A DNA stretch of 64,000 nucleotides from Mycobacterium sp. DL99 (GTDB taxonomy: Bacteria; Actinomycetota; Actinomycetes; Mycobacteriales; Mycobacteriaceae), in the NCBI RefSeq assembly GCF_004762045.1, contig NZ_SJOM01000007.1:5259798-5323797 (forward strand), read 5' to 3'. Positions 34,847-43,648 of this stretch are shown in pieces; the first letter of the stretch is position 1; every line of letters begins with the position of its first letter. Made by a program: the position numbers and the translations under genes. The notes below the pieces were generated by a model. It saw only the letters and a list, made by a program, of their open reading frames with translations, had not been told where the DNA came from and ran no database searches.

Positions 34847-35046
34847 GCCTGTTACCTCTCGTGAGTGGCGTTGCGCCGCAGCTAAATTCGGGCCGCGCAG
34901 CTGACATTGCCACCGGCCCGCCAGCGAACCTAAGGCACCTCGGGCGCCAGCGATAGGTAGTGGCGACGTTGTTCATTTGCTGTTCGGCACATGATCACGA
35001 GAATTCACAGCTCGTCCACAGTGGTCCTCAAGGTACGTGAAAACGC

Positions 35047-35077
35047 AACGGCCCCCTCCGTTTTGGAGGGGGCCGTT
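35047..35077 (-). terminator. Terminator after the first tandem exported-protein gene
   Basis: A 13-base perfect stem AACGGCCCCCTCC (35047-35059) pairs with 35065-35077 across GTTTT, 19 bases past the stop codon of the minus-strand gene. Confidence 0.8.
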
Positions 35078-35095
35078 ACGTGAACTCAGGCGCTA

Positions 35096-36706
35096 CTAGT
35101 CCTTGTTGTCCTTGGTGCCCTTGTTGTCTTTGGTGTCGGTGTGGGTGTTGCCGGCCTTGGCTCCGGAGGAGTCGCTGCCGGTGTCGGACTTGGCGGTCTC
35201 CTGCTTGCCTGCACCGGCCTTGGTCGTGGGCTTGAAGGCCTTCTCGAGATTCTTCGTGGCATTCTCGACGAACTTCTCGCCGGCCGACTTCTTGCGCTCG
35301 GTGGTGCGCGACTTGGGCGCGAACTTGTTCGGGCTCTTGCTGGTGACCCCGGCCGAACCCGTGTCAGCAGACTTGGTCGAACCCGTGTCAGCAGACTCGG
35401 ACTTACCGGTGTCAGCAGACTCGGCCGTACCGGACTGCGCCTCGGACTCCTCCTGCGCCGCAGCCTCTTTGACGTCCTTGACCTCTTTGACCGTGGTGCT
35501 GGGCGTCAGGTCCAGGCCGAGGTCCAGCTTCGGCAGCTTGGGGAGCTCGAACTTCGGAGCCTCGGGCTTCGGCACCTCGACGGCCGGGGCGACGGGGTCG
35601 GTGGCGCCCTCGACGACGGTGTCGTCGACCGTGGTCTCTTCCTTGAGGTCGACAGCCTTGACGAGCTTGGGCTCGGCGGGTGCCTCGAGCTGCTCAACCA
35701 GCTTCTTGAACGGCGACTCGATGTTCGTCGGCAGGCTCAGGAGCTTGCCGACGTTCGGCAGGGTGGTGGAGCTGACACCCGACTCGGTTTCCGTCTTTGT
35801 CGTTGCCTCGGTCTCATCCTGCGCCGCCAGCAGGCTGAAGGTGTTGGCCTTTTCTTCTTCCGGCGGGGCCGTCAACGCTTGCACGGTTTCCACGACGTAC
35901 TTGACGACGCCCGTGATGCCATCGGTGTAGAAGGTGCCGTTGAGCCCCTTGACCCATTCGCCCACAGCGGTGTCCGGCAGGTTGTCGTTGATCACGCTGT
36001 AGACCACGTAAGCGGCCCCGCCCGCGAAGAATTCGTCCACTCGCTTCGACAGCTGCAGCCGTCCGGTGGGATCGAACCCGTCGACGACGGCAGCGGCGAT
36101 CACTGAACCGAGATAAGCGAAGGCTGTGGTGCCGCCCTCGAAGAAGATGTTGTCCAGATCGCCCAGCGGCAGGATGTTGTCGCTGAGGTAGTAGGCCAGA
36201 CCGGTGAAACCGTCATGGCACGCCGCGCCGGTTGCAGAGCAGTTGCCGGGATCGTAGACGTTTTCCAGGGACTTGTTGCCGGCCGCGTCGTAGAACTGGA
36301 CATCGTCGCCCATGTCGCCGACCGTGGCGCGGACGAGCACACCGTTCTTCTCGACGTAGAGGGCTTTGCCTTTCGCGTCGAACAGTTCTGTCCCAGCCGG
36401 GGTCTCGGCCTTCGGATCTACGAGCTCGCCTTTGTCATTGACGACGTAGCCGGCAGTGGGGACGGGAACATAGCCCTGGTAGTAGTAGCCGCCATAGCCA
36501 TCGCCGAACGCCCCGAGGGCACCCTGCAGCGAAAGTGCCACCAGGTTGATCTGTTCCGCCGTCAGAGTCCGTTGCGCAGGAGCTTCTATGGCCGACGATG
36601 CCACCGTGATCTCGTCGCGGGGAACGAACAGCGCAGGGGTCCCGGCAACAAGCGCGCCAGCGCTGAGGAGGGCGACGCCAGTGGTGACAAGCGGACGGAC
36701 TGCCAT
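35096..36706 (-). CDS. Exported protein, tandem paralogue 1 (charged low-complexity C-terminus)
   Basis: The 536-aa protein starts MAVRPLVTTGVALLSAGALVAGTPALFVPRD, a signal peptide shared with the next gene upstream. A conserved folded region (about 45-290) contains LTAEQINLVALSLQGALGAF, two cysteines in GNCSATGAACHDGFTGLAYYLSD, and DNIFFEGG. It is followed by a long acidic/Lys/Ser tail with imperfect SADTG-type repeats (about 430-460), ending TKDNKGTKDNKD. No enzymatic motif was seen. ATG 36706 is supported by the conserved N-terminus. An MprA-box-like repeat lies 70 bases upstream, at the same place as in its paralogue. Confidence 0.75.
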   Translation of the reverse strand: MAVRPLVTTGVALLSAGALVAGTPALFVPRDEITVASSAIEAPAQRTLTAEQINLVALSLQGALGAFGDGYGGYYYQGYVPVPTAGYVVNDKGELVDPKAETPAGTELFDAKGKALYVEKNGVLVRATVGDMGDDVQFYDAAGNKSLENVYDPGNCSATGAACHDGFTGLAYYLSDNILPLGDLDNIFFEGGTTAFAYLGSVIAAAVVDGFDPTGRLQLSKRVDEFFAGGAAYVVYSVINDNLPDTAVGEWVKGLNGTFYTDGITGVVKYVVETVQALTAPPEEEKANTFSLLAAQDETEATTKTETESGVSSTTLPNVGKLLSLPTNIESPFKKLVEQLEAPAEPKLVKAVDLKEETTVDDTVVEGATDPVAPAVEVPKPEAPKFELPKLPKLDLGLDLTPSTTVKEVKDVKEAAAQEESEAQSGTAESADTGKSESADTGSTKSADTGSAGVTSKSPNKFAPKSRTTERKKSAGEKFVENATKNLEKAFKPTTKAGAGKQETAKSDTGSDSSGAKAGNTHTDTKDNKGTKDNKD

Positions 36707-37479
36707 ATGGGTGTGGCCCCTTTATCTCGTGTGTGAGCTGGATCCGTGAGAATCCGTGCAGGTACCTGCGTAGAACCTTAAAAGTCCTTGAGAAGGGTAA
36801 TTCCCGTCACGACCTCCCGCAACCTTCATCTGCGGGGGCAGGAGCCACCGACACACCACCGCAAGCACTCCATTAGCGATGCGACTCTGACAAAAATTTC
36901 GATGCACAACGGGACATTCCCGACCGGTGCATCGTCAGCTAATTTCGAATCCCGTTGCAGCCTGGCTCACTGTGGGCAAAGGCGCGGGTTACCGCCTGAG
37001 GAATCCGTGGCACACCCACCGCACGTGCGACCCCGGCACACTCGCGGATGCGCGCGTGCCGGTTCGGCGGAGACGCCGCGACGAGTCCACCCATTTCCCT
37101 AGGTCAGCCCACCCGAAGCCGGTACCGATCGTTGCCGATCGCATCGCCGCTCGACGCGAGCCCCGCCCGGTGTCGCGCCCGCGTCGCCGCTGCGGCAGAC
37201 CACGCCCGCCGGCCGGCCAATTACCCCCGGGATGCCGCCTTCCCGCACGCCGCGAAAACGGTGACCGCGGCCGCCATTGATTCAAATTGGCACCGCAGGG
37301 AAAGGACGGCAACCGGGGATGGGGCGGACACCCCGTTACACATAAGTCAATAAACCGAGGTCACAGGCCCGTAGCGAACACCTCAGGCGCCTTCAGAGCA
37401 TGAGAGAAACCTGAGATCGCGTTCAGCGGCGGGACCCGTTGACTGTCGTCGGTATCGACGCCGAGTCGCGGAGACAGGG
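36707..37479. other. Intergenic region between the tandem paralogues
   Basis: These 773 bases hold the promoter region of paralogue 1 near 36710-36800, including an MprA-box-like element. The remainder has no coding frame with a ribosome site and no strong terminator. Frames present in 36930-37350 are arginine/proline-rich GC shadows. Confidence 0.4.
36776..36794 (-). promoter_or_regulatory. MprA-box-like repeat upstream of paralogue 1
   Basis: On the minus strand TCTCAA (36788-36793) and TTTAAG (36777-36782) are spaced by exactly 11 bases, as in the mprA, pepD and paralogue 2 boxes. It is the weakest of the four by match, but its position, 70 bases before the start codon, is the same as in paralogue 2. 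Confidence 0.4.
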
Positions 37480-38973
37480 CTACTTGTCGCCGCTGTCTCC
37501 CTTGTCGTTGTCCTTGTCCTTGCCGGCGCCGGTGGCATCGTTGAAGGCCTTGTCGAGCTTCTTGAGGAACTTGCTGCCGTTGGACTCACCCTTCGGCCCG
37601 CCGTCCCCGAAGAGAATCGTCGGCGTCACCTTGTTGCCGCCCTTCGGGTCGGAGCCCTTGTTCGGGTTTTCTTCCGCCGCAACCTCTTTGTCCCGGACCG
37701 TGCTATTGAGGGTGAAGTCGGGCTTCGTCTCCGGCGCCTTCAACTCGGGCAACGCGGGCGCCTTGAACTCCGGCGGTTTGAACTCGGGCGCCTTCGGTAG
37801 CTCGAACTTCGGAGGCTCCGGCGTCGGAAGCCCGGCAACCAATGGGGCGGCTCCGCCCTCGCCCGGGTTCTCGGTGCCATTGACCACGTCTTGTTCGGTG
37901 ACGTCAAGATTCTTGACGAGCTTGGGCTCGACAGGGGCCCCCAGCTGCTCCTTGAACTTCTTCCACGGCGACTCGACGTCGAGCTTCGGCGTCGGCAAGC
38001 TCAGAAGCTTGCTGAAGTTCGGCAGGCCGGTGGAGGTGGGGGTGGACTCCGTCGTGGTCTTGGCGAGCATCAGGGTGTTCTCATTGACCGAGTCGAGTGT
38101 CTGAACCTGATCCCCTGCTGGTCCGAGCGGATTGATGGCGTTCGGGTCAGGCGTCGGAGTGCCCTGCACGATGGCGTCAACCACGTAGGTGAACGCTGCG
38201 TAGATGCCGGTGTTGGTGCCGTATCCGAAGAAGAAGGAGTTGGTCACGCCGTAGGCGTAACCGTCCTGCGGCAGGTTGTCGAGCAGCAGATTGCCGACCA
38301 ATTGCGTTGCGCCACCGTCGAAGAAGTCGTTGACTCGCTTCTCCAGATCTAGACGCGGCACGACCTGGTCGATTGCATGGGCCACCGTTGCCAGCGCAAC
38401 CTGCGCGAGCTCGGTGAAGCCGCCCTCGAAGAAGATGTTGTCCACGTTGCCCAGCGGCAGCAGTTCATCGCTGAGGTAGTACGCCAACCCGGTGAAGCCC
38501 TTTTGGCAGACCGCTCCGGTGGCCGTGCAGTCGCCGGGTGCGTCCTGTAAGGCCGGGGCGCCGTTATTGTCGTAAAACTGGATGGGATCGCCCGCTGGAC
38601 TGAGATCTCCGGTCGTCGCGGGCGTCACCCCGTTTTGCAGGAAGAGCTGGTTACCCGCCGCGTCGTACAGCGGGGCGTTCCCGCCCGGGACGTATTGGGC
38701 AGGAGTTTGCCCATTCGGGTCGAGGTAGGCAGTTGCGGGGACTTGACCCGGGGGTGCGTAGCCGCCATAGCCCTGGGTAAATGCCTGCCACGCACCCTGC
38801 AGCGACAGCGCGAGCAGATTGATCTGCTCCTGCGTCAACTGGGTCGGCGCCAGCGCAGTCGGGGCAGCGACAGTGACCTGGTCACGCGGTACGAACAACG
38901 CCGGAGTCGCGGTAATGAGAGCTGCCGCGCTCAGGAGCGCGGCACTGGTCGTGACAAGCGGACGTACAGCCAT
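37480..38973 (-). CDS. Exported protein, tandem paralogue 2 (charged low-complexity C-terminus)
   Basis: The 497-aa protein is paralogous to the gene at 35096-36706. The N-terminus MAVRPLVTTSAALLSAAALI and the blocks LTQEQINLLALSLQGAWQAF, CQKGFTGLAYYLSDELLPLG and VDNIFFEGGF are shared. The two cysteines (GDCTATGAVCQKG) are conserved. A Pro/Glu/Lys-rich linker with PEFKPPEFKAPALPELKAPE-like repeats follows, then a tail ending DKDNDKGDSGDK. A signal peptide is present, so it is predicted secreted or surface associated. Function is unknown. An MprA-box-like repeat lies 66 bases upstream. Confidence 0.75.
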   Translation of the reverse strand: MAVRPLVTTSAALLSAAALITATPALFVPRDQVTVAAPTALAPTQLTQEQINLLALSLQGAWQAFTQGYGGYAPPGQVPATAYLDPNGQTPAQYVPGGNAPLYDAAGNQLFLQNGVTPATTGDLSPAGDPIQFYDNNGAPALQDAPGDCTATGAVCQKGFTGLAYYLSDELLPLGNVDNIFFEGGFTELAQVALATVAHAIDQVVPRLDLEKRVNDFFDGGATQLVGNLLLDNLPQDGYAYGVTNSFFFGYGTNTGIYAAFTYVVDAIVQGTPTPDPNAINPLGPAGDQVQTLDSVNENTLMLAKTTTESTPTSTGLPNFSKLLSLPTPKLDVESPWKKFKEQLGAPVEPKLVKNLDVTEQDVVNGTENPGEGGAAPLVAGLPTPEPPKFELPKAPEFKPPEFKAPALPELKAPETKPDFTLNSTVRDKEVAAEENPNKGSDPKGGNKVTPTILFGDGGPKGESNGSKFLKKLDKAFNDATGAGKDKDNDKGDSGDK

Positions 38974-39039
38974 GCGGTGAGCCCCTTAGCTAGAGGACGA
39001 AACGGCCGTTCCCGAGAATCCGCACCTGCGCCGGCGGCA

Positions 39040-39058
39040 ACTTAGAAACTGCTGAGAA
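39040..39058 (-). promoter_or_regulatory. MprA-box-like repeat upstream of paralogue 2
   Basis: On the minus strand TCTCAG (39052-39057) and TCTAAG (39041-39046) lie 11 bases apart. These are the same two hexamers, in swapped order, as in the pepD box at 11166-11184. The element is 66 bases upstream of the ATG. Confidence 0.55.
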
Positions 39059-39331
39059 TGCTATGGGTCAGTTTGCTCTCCTGCAACCGATAAACGCTGC
39101 CAAAAAATAATCAATCCGGCGGCCGCAGCCCGCAATCAAGATCGCCGGATTGCCACCCAATTGGGCGATATCTTCGGCCAGCCCGTTCCACGTATGTCAA
39201 CACCCCGGGCGCCCGCCTCGCGGCGTTGGGCCGCACATTTCCGCCACTGACCAAGTTCGCAGGTCAGAGCGATATATATCCAACGATTCCGAGCCGAACC
39301 GCTGGGCCCGGTCGATCACCAGCCGCCCAAT

Positions 39332-39350
39332 TTATTGCCAATGCAAAGAA
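39332..39350 (+). repeat. 19-base direct repeat, copy 1
   Basis: TTATTGCCAATGCAAAGAA here is repeated without mismatch at 39443-39461, 111 bases away. Both copies are intergenic. Confidence 0.8.
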
Positions 39351-39442
39351 TTGAAGCGGCCACTCCGGCACGCCTGATCATTGTTGCAGTACGCAATAGT
39401 TGTAGCGCCGAAGGATGATTACACGCTCCACGGCGGCTCCGG

Positions 39443-39461
39443 TTATTGCCAATGCAAAGAA
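39443..39461 (+). repeat. 19-base direct repeat, copy 2
   Basis: This is an identical copy of the element at 39332-39350. It lies 69 bases beyond the 3' end of the PE-PPE-like gene. The flanks outside the 19 bases do not match. Confidence 0.8.
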
Positions 39462-39530
39462 AAGGGGTTCCATTGACCCTTTGAATAATTTGCGGGCGTG
39501 TTACGGCATTGTTCCGAGCCGGGTATTTCC

Positions 39531-40799
39531 TCAGCTGGGGGTTGAAGCGCGGTCGCCTTCCGACGGTTCTGACCCCGGCGTCCTCGCCGCGCCCTCGCCG
39601 CGCAGCTTCTTGGTCCAGGCCCGCACTCCGTCGAACACCGGCTCGCCCGGCAACGCGGCTGCTCGCCGCGGGCCCGCGGCATGGTCACGGCCCAGCGCTT
39701 TCGGGGAGAAGTCCGGGCTCTTGCGCAGCAACGGACGCGTCGCCGGCACACGAACCTCCGCCGGCTCGGGTGACGGCCTGGCCGCGGAGCCGCCGTCGCG
39801 CAGGATGTTCGCACCCTCCTCGACCCCGGCGGTGAAGTCGTGGACGAAGCGCTCGGTTTCCGCGCGCGTCGGGATCAGTCGGGCCGGGGTGTACTTCTGC
39901 GGGTTGGCCAACGGGTCGTTGTCGGGGTAGCCGTAATCGACCACGGCCCGCAGCGCGGGGGTGGCCGCGTCGGCCAGCCGGTTGCCCGGCTCCCCGAACG
40001 CCCGCAGCGGTGACACCAGCGGCAGGTTCTCGGACTCGTAGCCGACGTAAGTGGTGTCGTCGACCTTGCTGATCCGCACGGTGCCGTCGGCCGTCTGGCG
40101 CACGACCGTACCGCCCGAGTCCAGCGTTTCCTGGCACGTGGCGTCGCAATCACGAACGTTGCCCTCGGCGTCGATCGGGAAATCCAGGCTGTCCTGGTTG
40201 AGCCGTCGATCGAGATAGGCCATCAACGAGTTGGCCATCGCGGGTGCGTTCCACAGGTACGCCGGGATGTTGGAGTTGATGTCGTACTCGTAGACCACGT
40301 TGACCACGGGCACACCCGGGTCCGTCGGCGTCGGGATCGGGTTCACCCCGATTGCCGCGAAGAACGGCAGGCGCGTGCCGAATCCGCCGTTGGGGCTCGC
40401 CACGTTGTTGTCGAGGACATACAGAGCGGGCTGGGTGACCACCGGATCGTGGGTCAGCTTGCCGTATGTCAGCAGCAGGCTCGCGTTAGCCGCGCCCCAG
40501 CCCGAGGACAGCACCACATTGTTATCGTCACCGCTGTTTTCCCGGATGGCCTGGTAGATCCCGAACGGGCCGGTGAAGAAGTTCGCGACAACCGGCTCGT
40601 CCCACCCCTGCCGGTACAGGCCGCCATAGAAATCCGCGACGCCGTCACCGCCGGGGTTCGTCGAACTCGCACCGATGACGAGCGCCGACAATTGCACCGC
40701 GGTCATCGGCTGCGTGACCCCCAGCGCAGCCACCGTCGCCAATGCCATCCCGCCCAGAAGAGGTGCCGGCAAAACACGTCCACCCCAGCGTTGTGTCAT
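39531..40799 (-). CDS. Exported PE-PPE-domain-like protein
   Basis: The 422-aa protein has a hydrophobic N-terminal segment (LPAPLLGGMALATVAALGVTQ) and a PE-PPE-type domain from about residue 35 (SALVIGASSTNPGGDGVADF). In the family this is a serine-hydrolase fold. The region where the nucleophile elbow is expected reads VLSSGWGAANASLLL, which departs from GxSxG. The C-terminal 100 residues are Arg/Pro/Ala rich and probably disordered. ATG 40799 follows GAGAGG by 8 bases. It shares a family with the protein at 30708-32741. Activity is uncertain because of the altered motif. Confidence 0.75.
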   Translation of the reverse strand: MTQRWGGRVLPAPLLGGMALATVAALGVTQPMTAVQLSALVIGASSTNPGGDGVADFYGGLYRQGWDEPVVANFFTGPFGIYQAIRENSGDDNNVVLSSGWGAANASLLLTYGKLTHDPVVTQPALYVLDNNVASPNGGFGTRLPFFAAIGVNPIPTPTDPGVPVVNVVYEYDINSNIPAYLWNAPAMANSLMAYLDRRLNQDSLDFPIDAEGNVRDCDATCQETLDSGGTVVRQTADGTVRISKVDDTTYVGYESENLPLVSPLRAFGEPGNRLADAATPALRAVVDYGYPDNDPLANPQKYTPARLIPTRAETERFVHDFTAGVEEGANILRDGGSAARPSPEPAEVRVPATRPLLRKSPDFSPKALGRDHAAGPRRAAALPGEPVFDGVRAWTKKLRGEGAARTPGSEPSEGDRASTPS

Positions 40800-40872
40800 G
40801 CCGTCGCCTCTCAGGCGATTTCGAATGAGCAGAAGCTACCCGACGGCAAACGACAACATCAGCAAATGCGGG

Positions 40873-41556
40873 CTAGCGGGGCATGGCTATGCGCATCCCG
40901 GCCAACATCACCTGAGCGTCGGCCATGTAGGTCTCGTTGTTGGGTGCCGTGCTCTGCGCGAGCGCCACCACGTTCCACACCTTCGACCCGAGCGGCACCA
41001 TCACCGTCACCGCGGTCACGTAGATCGTCTTGCCACCTTCGCCGGGCGGCACGGTGTAGTTGGCCATCAACGCCGGGAACCCGCAGATCTCGGCAGGTAC
41101 CTGGGTGATGTTCTGTCCGCCACCGACTTCGAAGCCCTGGACACTGTCGTTCAGCAGATCCTTGGGCGACCTGTCGCCGTCGGTCGCATCCCCGGTGGCC
41201 ACCGACACGGCGGGATTCGTCACGCCGTCACTGAGCGACACATTGCGAAGCACCAATTTGACTGCGTCCTTGGCCAACTCAGGCACCGGTTCCCAGCCCG
41301 GCGGCTGCGCGATGCGCACCCTGGGCTCGTCGGGAGCGGTCCCCGATAGCTCGATCCAGCGATCCGAATGCAGTTGCTCGCACGCCTGGGCCTTGTAGCC
41401 GGGCGATCCGGGCGCCGTCGGGTCGGCCGAACCCGTCGAGTGCGCGGACGGTTCGAACCCGGCCGTCGCCGTGCCCTCCGTCGTCTGCGTACACCCGCTG
41501 AGAATCAGCCCGGCCGCCACCACGGCCACACCCGCGACTCGCTTCATTTCCCCCAT
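40873..41556 (-). CDS. LpqN/LpqT-type lipoprotein
   Basis: The 227-aa lipoprotein has a signal peptide ending in the lipobox LSGC (cysteine about residue 22). The mature domain is of the LpqN/LpqT type: RVRIAQPPGWEPVPELAKDA, then NPAVSVATGDA, then a C-terminal VWNVVALAQSTAPN region. LpqN in M. tuberculosis is linked to cell-envelope proteins and mycolate transfer. The same fold forms the extracellular part of the kinase at 45177-47063. ATG 41556 or 41547 could be used. It is located 73 bases after the PE-PPE-like gene's promoter side. Confidence 0.8.
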   Translation of the reverse strand: MGEMKRVAGVAVVAAGLILSGCTQTTEGTATAGFEPSAHSTGSADPTAPGSPGYKAQACEQLHSDRWIELSGTAPDEPRVRIAQPPGWEPVPELAKDAVKLVLRNVSLSDGVTNPAVSVATGDATDGDRSPKDLLNDSVQGFEVGGGQNITQVPAEICGFPALMANYTVPPGEGGKTIYVTAVTVMVPLGSKVWNVVALAQSTAPNNETYMADAQVMLAGMRIAMPR

Positions 41557-41659
41557 CGCAAACTGAGACTACGCGAGCGCATTTCACGCCGAGTGCGACG
41601 CAGGGGTCGCTCCGCCACGTTGCCGGCGACATTCGCATCGCGCTCGGTGCGGCGAGGGC

Positions 41660-43648
41660 TCAGCGTCGCCTCGAGTGCAGGTAGTCGCCGACCACCGCTG
41701 CGCCCAGGCCGTCGAGATCGGGCACCACCACACGGCCCTGCACCCGCCGGGCAACCTGATCGATGAACCGGGCCAGGCCGGGATCAGTGCCCAGCCGGAA
41801 GATCGTCACCTGAGCGCCGAGGCGGGCCACCTCGTCGAACCCCCGGACGGTGTGAGCGATCGTGCGCGGGTGCGGCGGGTAATCGAAGAAAACCGACGAC
41901 CCTTCGCCGTCACCGAAATCCTCCAGGTGCGCGGTGGGCTCGCCATCGGTCACCACCAGCACGACCGGCTGGGCGTTCGGATGACGACGCAGATGCCGGG
42001 TCGCCAGGGCCAGCGCATGGTGCAGATTGGTGCCCTGCTCGTACACACCCTCCAGCCCGGTCAGCTCACCCGCGGTCACGGTGCGCGCGTACCGGCCAAA
42101 GGCGATGATCTCCAACTCATCTGAGCGGAACCGGGTGCTCACCAAATGGTTGAGCGCCAACGCCGTACGTTTCATCGGCAGCCAGCGGTTCTCCATCACC
42201 ATCGAGAACGAGGTGTCCACCAAAAGCGCCACGCAGGCCTGGGTGCGGGTCTCCGTCTCGGAGATCTCCACATCCTCGACCGCGAACCGAATGGGCCGTT
42301 CCACGATCCCGGTCCCGGCCTGGCGCAGCACGGCGTTGGTCACGGTGCGGGTGACGTTCCACGGCTCGGTGTCGCCGAACTGCCAGGGCCGGGTGGCCCC
42401 GGTCAGCTCCCCGGCCGCACCGGCCCGGCGGGTGTCGCGTTCCCCGTGCCGACCCGAAAGCTGTTGCGCCACATCACGCAGCGCGGTCTGGCCGAGCTGG
42501 CGCATGGCCTTGGGCGACAGCCGCCATTGGCCGTCGGAGCCGCGGTCGATGAAGCCCTGGTTCACCAGGGCCTTCTCGAGCTCGGACAAGGTGCGGGCAT
42601 CGATCGCGGCGTCGTCACCGAGTTGACGGGCCAGCGCCTCGAGGTCGACGTCGTCCATCGACGCCCCGGAATAGCTCTGCGACAACGCGTCGGCCAACTG
42701 CTCCAGCTCGGCGATGTCGGACAACGCCTGGGCGCCCTCCCCCATGCCGAGCGGATCGCCACCGGAAAAGCGCTCCGAACCGGTCCAATCCTCGCCCGGC
42801 CGGGCGTCCTGCAGGTGCGCGTCGAGCCGGCCCAGCGCATTCATCAGCGACGGCGAACCAAAAGCCTGCTGCGCCAGAGAATCCAGCTCGGCACGCTGCT
42901 CGGCCGACAGGCTGTTGCGGAACCGCTGCGCGGCGGCGGCCCGCTTGGCCAACGAGTCCAGCAGCTCGTCGATGTTCTGCGGGCCCTCCGGGAAGAACTC
43001 GCCGTGCCTGTCCATGAAGTCTTGAAAATCCTGCGGGGTGTCCTCACCGCGGGCGTGCTTGTCCAGTAGATCGTTGAGGTCGTCGAGCATGTCGTTGACC
43101 CGCTGCCGATCCTCGTCGGTGGCGTTCTCCAACGCCTCCTTCATGCCGGCGAAACGTTGATCCAGCATCTCCCGGCCGAGCAGATCCTTGATCTGCTCGT
43201 ACTTCTGCCGCGCCTCGGGGCTGCGCCAGTCGTAGTCGGCCAGTTCCTGAACGGCTTTGGCCGGCGACGGCGAAAGCGCCTCCATCTGCAGCTCGCCGAA
43301 CCGTGCGTCGTCGTCGAGTGCGCGGGCCAGCTCCTTGCGCTCGGCCAGCACGGCCTCGTCGAGCAGCTTCTTGATCTCCTGCAACGTGCCGTCAAGGTTG
43401 TGTCGCTGCAACAACTCCCGGCGCTTCCGGTTGGCCTCGGCGGCCAGCCGGTCGGTGCCGCGCATCCCCTCGGTGCCGCGACGCATCAGCTCGGAGAGGG
43501 CGCGGCGCGGCGAGCTGCCCTCCATGACGCTCTGACCGATCTGCTCGAGGGCGTCACGCAGATCGATCGGAGGTGCCAGAGGGTCGGGGCCACCGGTGTA
43601 TCGCGAATACCGCGAGGTGTGCCCGTGCGCCCGACCGGGATCAGCCAT
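41660..43648 (-). CDS. VWA-domain protein, MoxR partner (Rv0959 type)
   Basis: The 662-aa cytosolic protein has a long charged helical N-terminal half with many Asp/Arg/Leu helices (about 20-400). A C-terminal von Willebrand A domain carries the metal-site motif DTSFSM (in CVALLVDTSFSMVMENRW) and later VVTDGEPTAH. Such CoxE-like proteins pair with MoxR AAA+ ATPases as chaperones for metal insertion or complex assembly. Its ATG overlaps the MoxR gene stop by 8 bases, so the pair is translationally coupled. The client is unknown. Confidence 0.85.
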   Translation of the reverse strand: MADPGRAHGHTSRYSRYTGGPDPLAPPIDLRDALEQIGQSVMEGSSPRRALSELMRRGTEGMRGTDRLAAEANRKRRELLQRHNLDGTLQEIKKLLDEAVLAERKELARALDDDARFGELQMEALSPSPAKAVQELADYDWRSPEARQKYEQIKDLLGREMLDQRFAGMKEALENATDEDRQRVNDMLDDLNDLLDKHARGEDTPQDFQDFMDRHGEFFPEGPQNIDELLDSLAKRAAAAQRFRNSLSAEQRAELDSLAQQAFGSPSLMNALGRLDAHLQDARPGEDWTGSERFSGGDPLGMGEGAQALSDIAELEQLADALSQSYSGASMDDVDLEALARQLGDDAAIDARTLSELEKALVNQGFIDRGSDGQWRLSPKAMRQLGQTALRDVAQQLSGRHGERDTRRAGAAGELTGATRPWQFGDTEPWNVTRTVTNAVLRQAGTGIVERPIRFAVEDVEISETETRTQACVALLVDTSFSMVMENRWLPMKRTALALNHLVSTRFRSDELEIIAFGRYARTVTAGELTGLEGVYEQGTNLHHALALATRHLRRHPNAQPVVLVVTDGEPTAHLEDFGDGEGSSVFFDYPPHPRTIAHTVRGFDEVARLGAQVTIFRLGTDPGLARFIDQVARRVQGRVVVPDLDGLGAAVVGDYLHSRRR

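Larger units (their letters stand above)
38974..39530. other. AT-rich intergenic region with direct repeats
   Basis: These 557 bases are less GC-rich than the surroundings. They carry the MprA-box-like element at 39040-39058 and a perfect 19-base direct repeat (39332-39350 and 39443-39461). No coding frame is convincing. Two minus-strand genes flank it. Confidence 0.45.

Noticed and set aside
35340..35450. Short tandem repeats (SADTG units) considered as a possible CRISPR or minisatellite
   Set aside because: They are in frame inside a coding region, imperfect and only a few copies, so they are a protein low-complexity repeat.
36927..37353. Overlapping plus-strand frames in the long intergenic region
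   Set aside because: They are arginine/proline-rich, start without ribosome sites and have no recognisable motif, so they are GC-bias frames.
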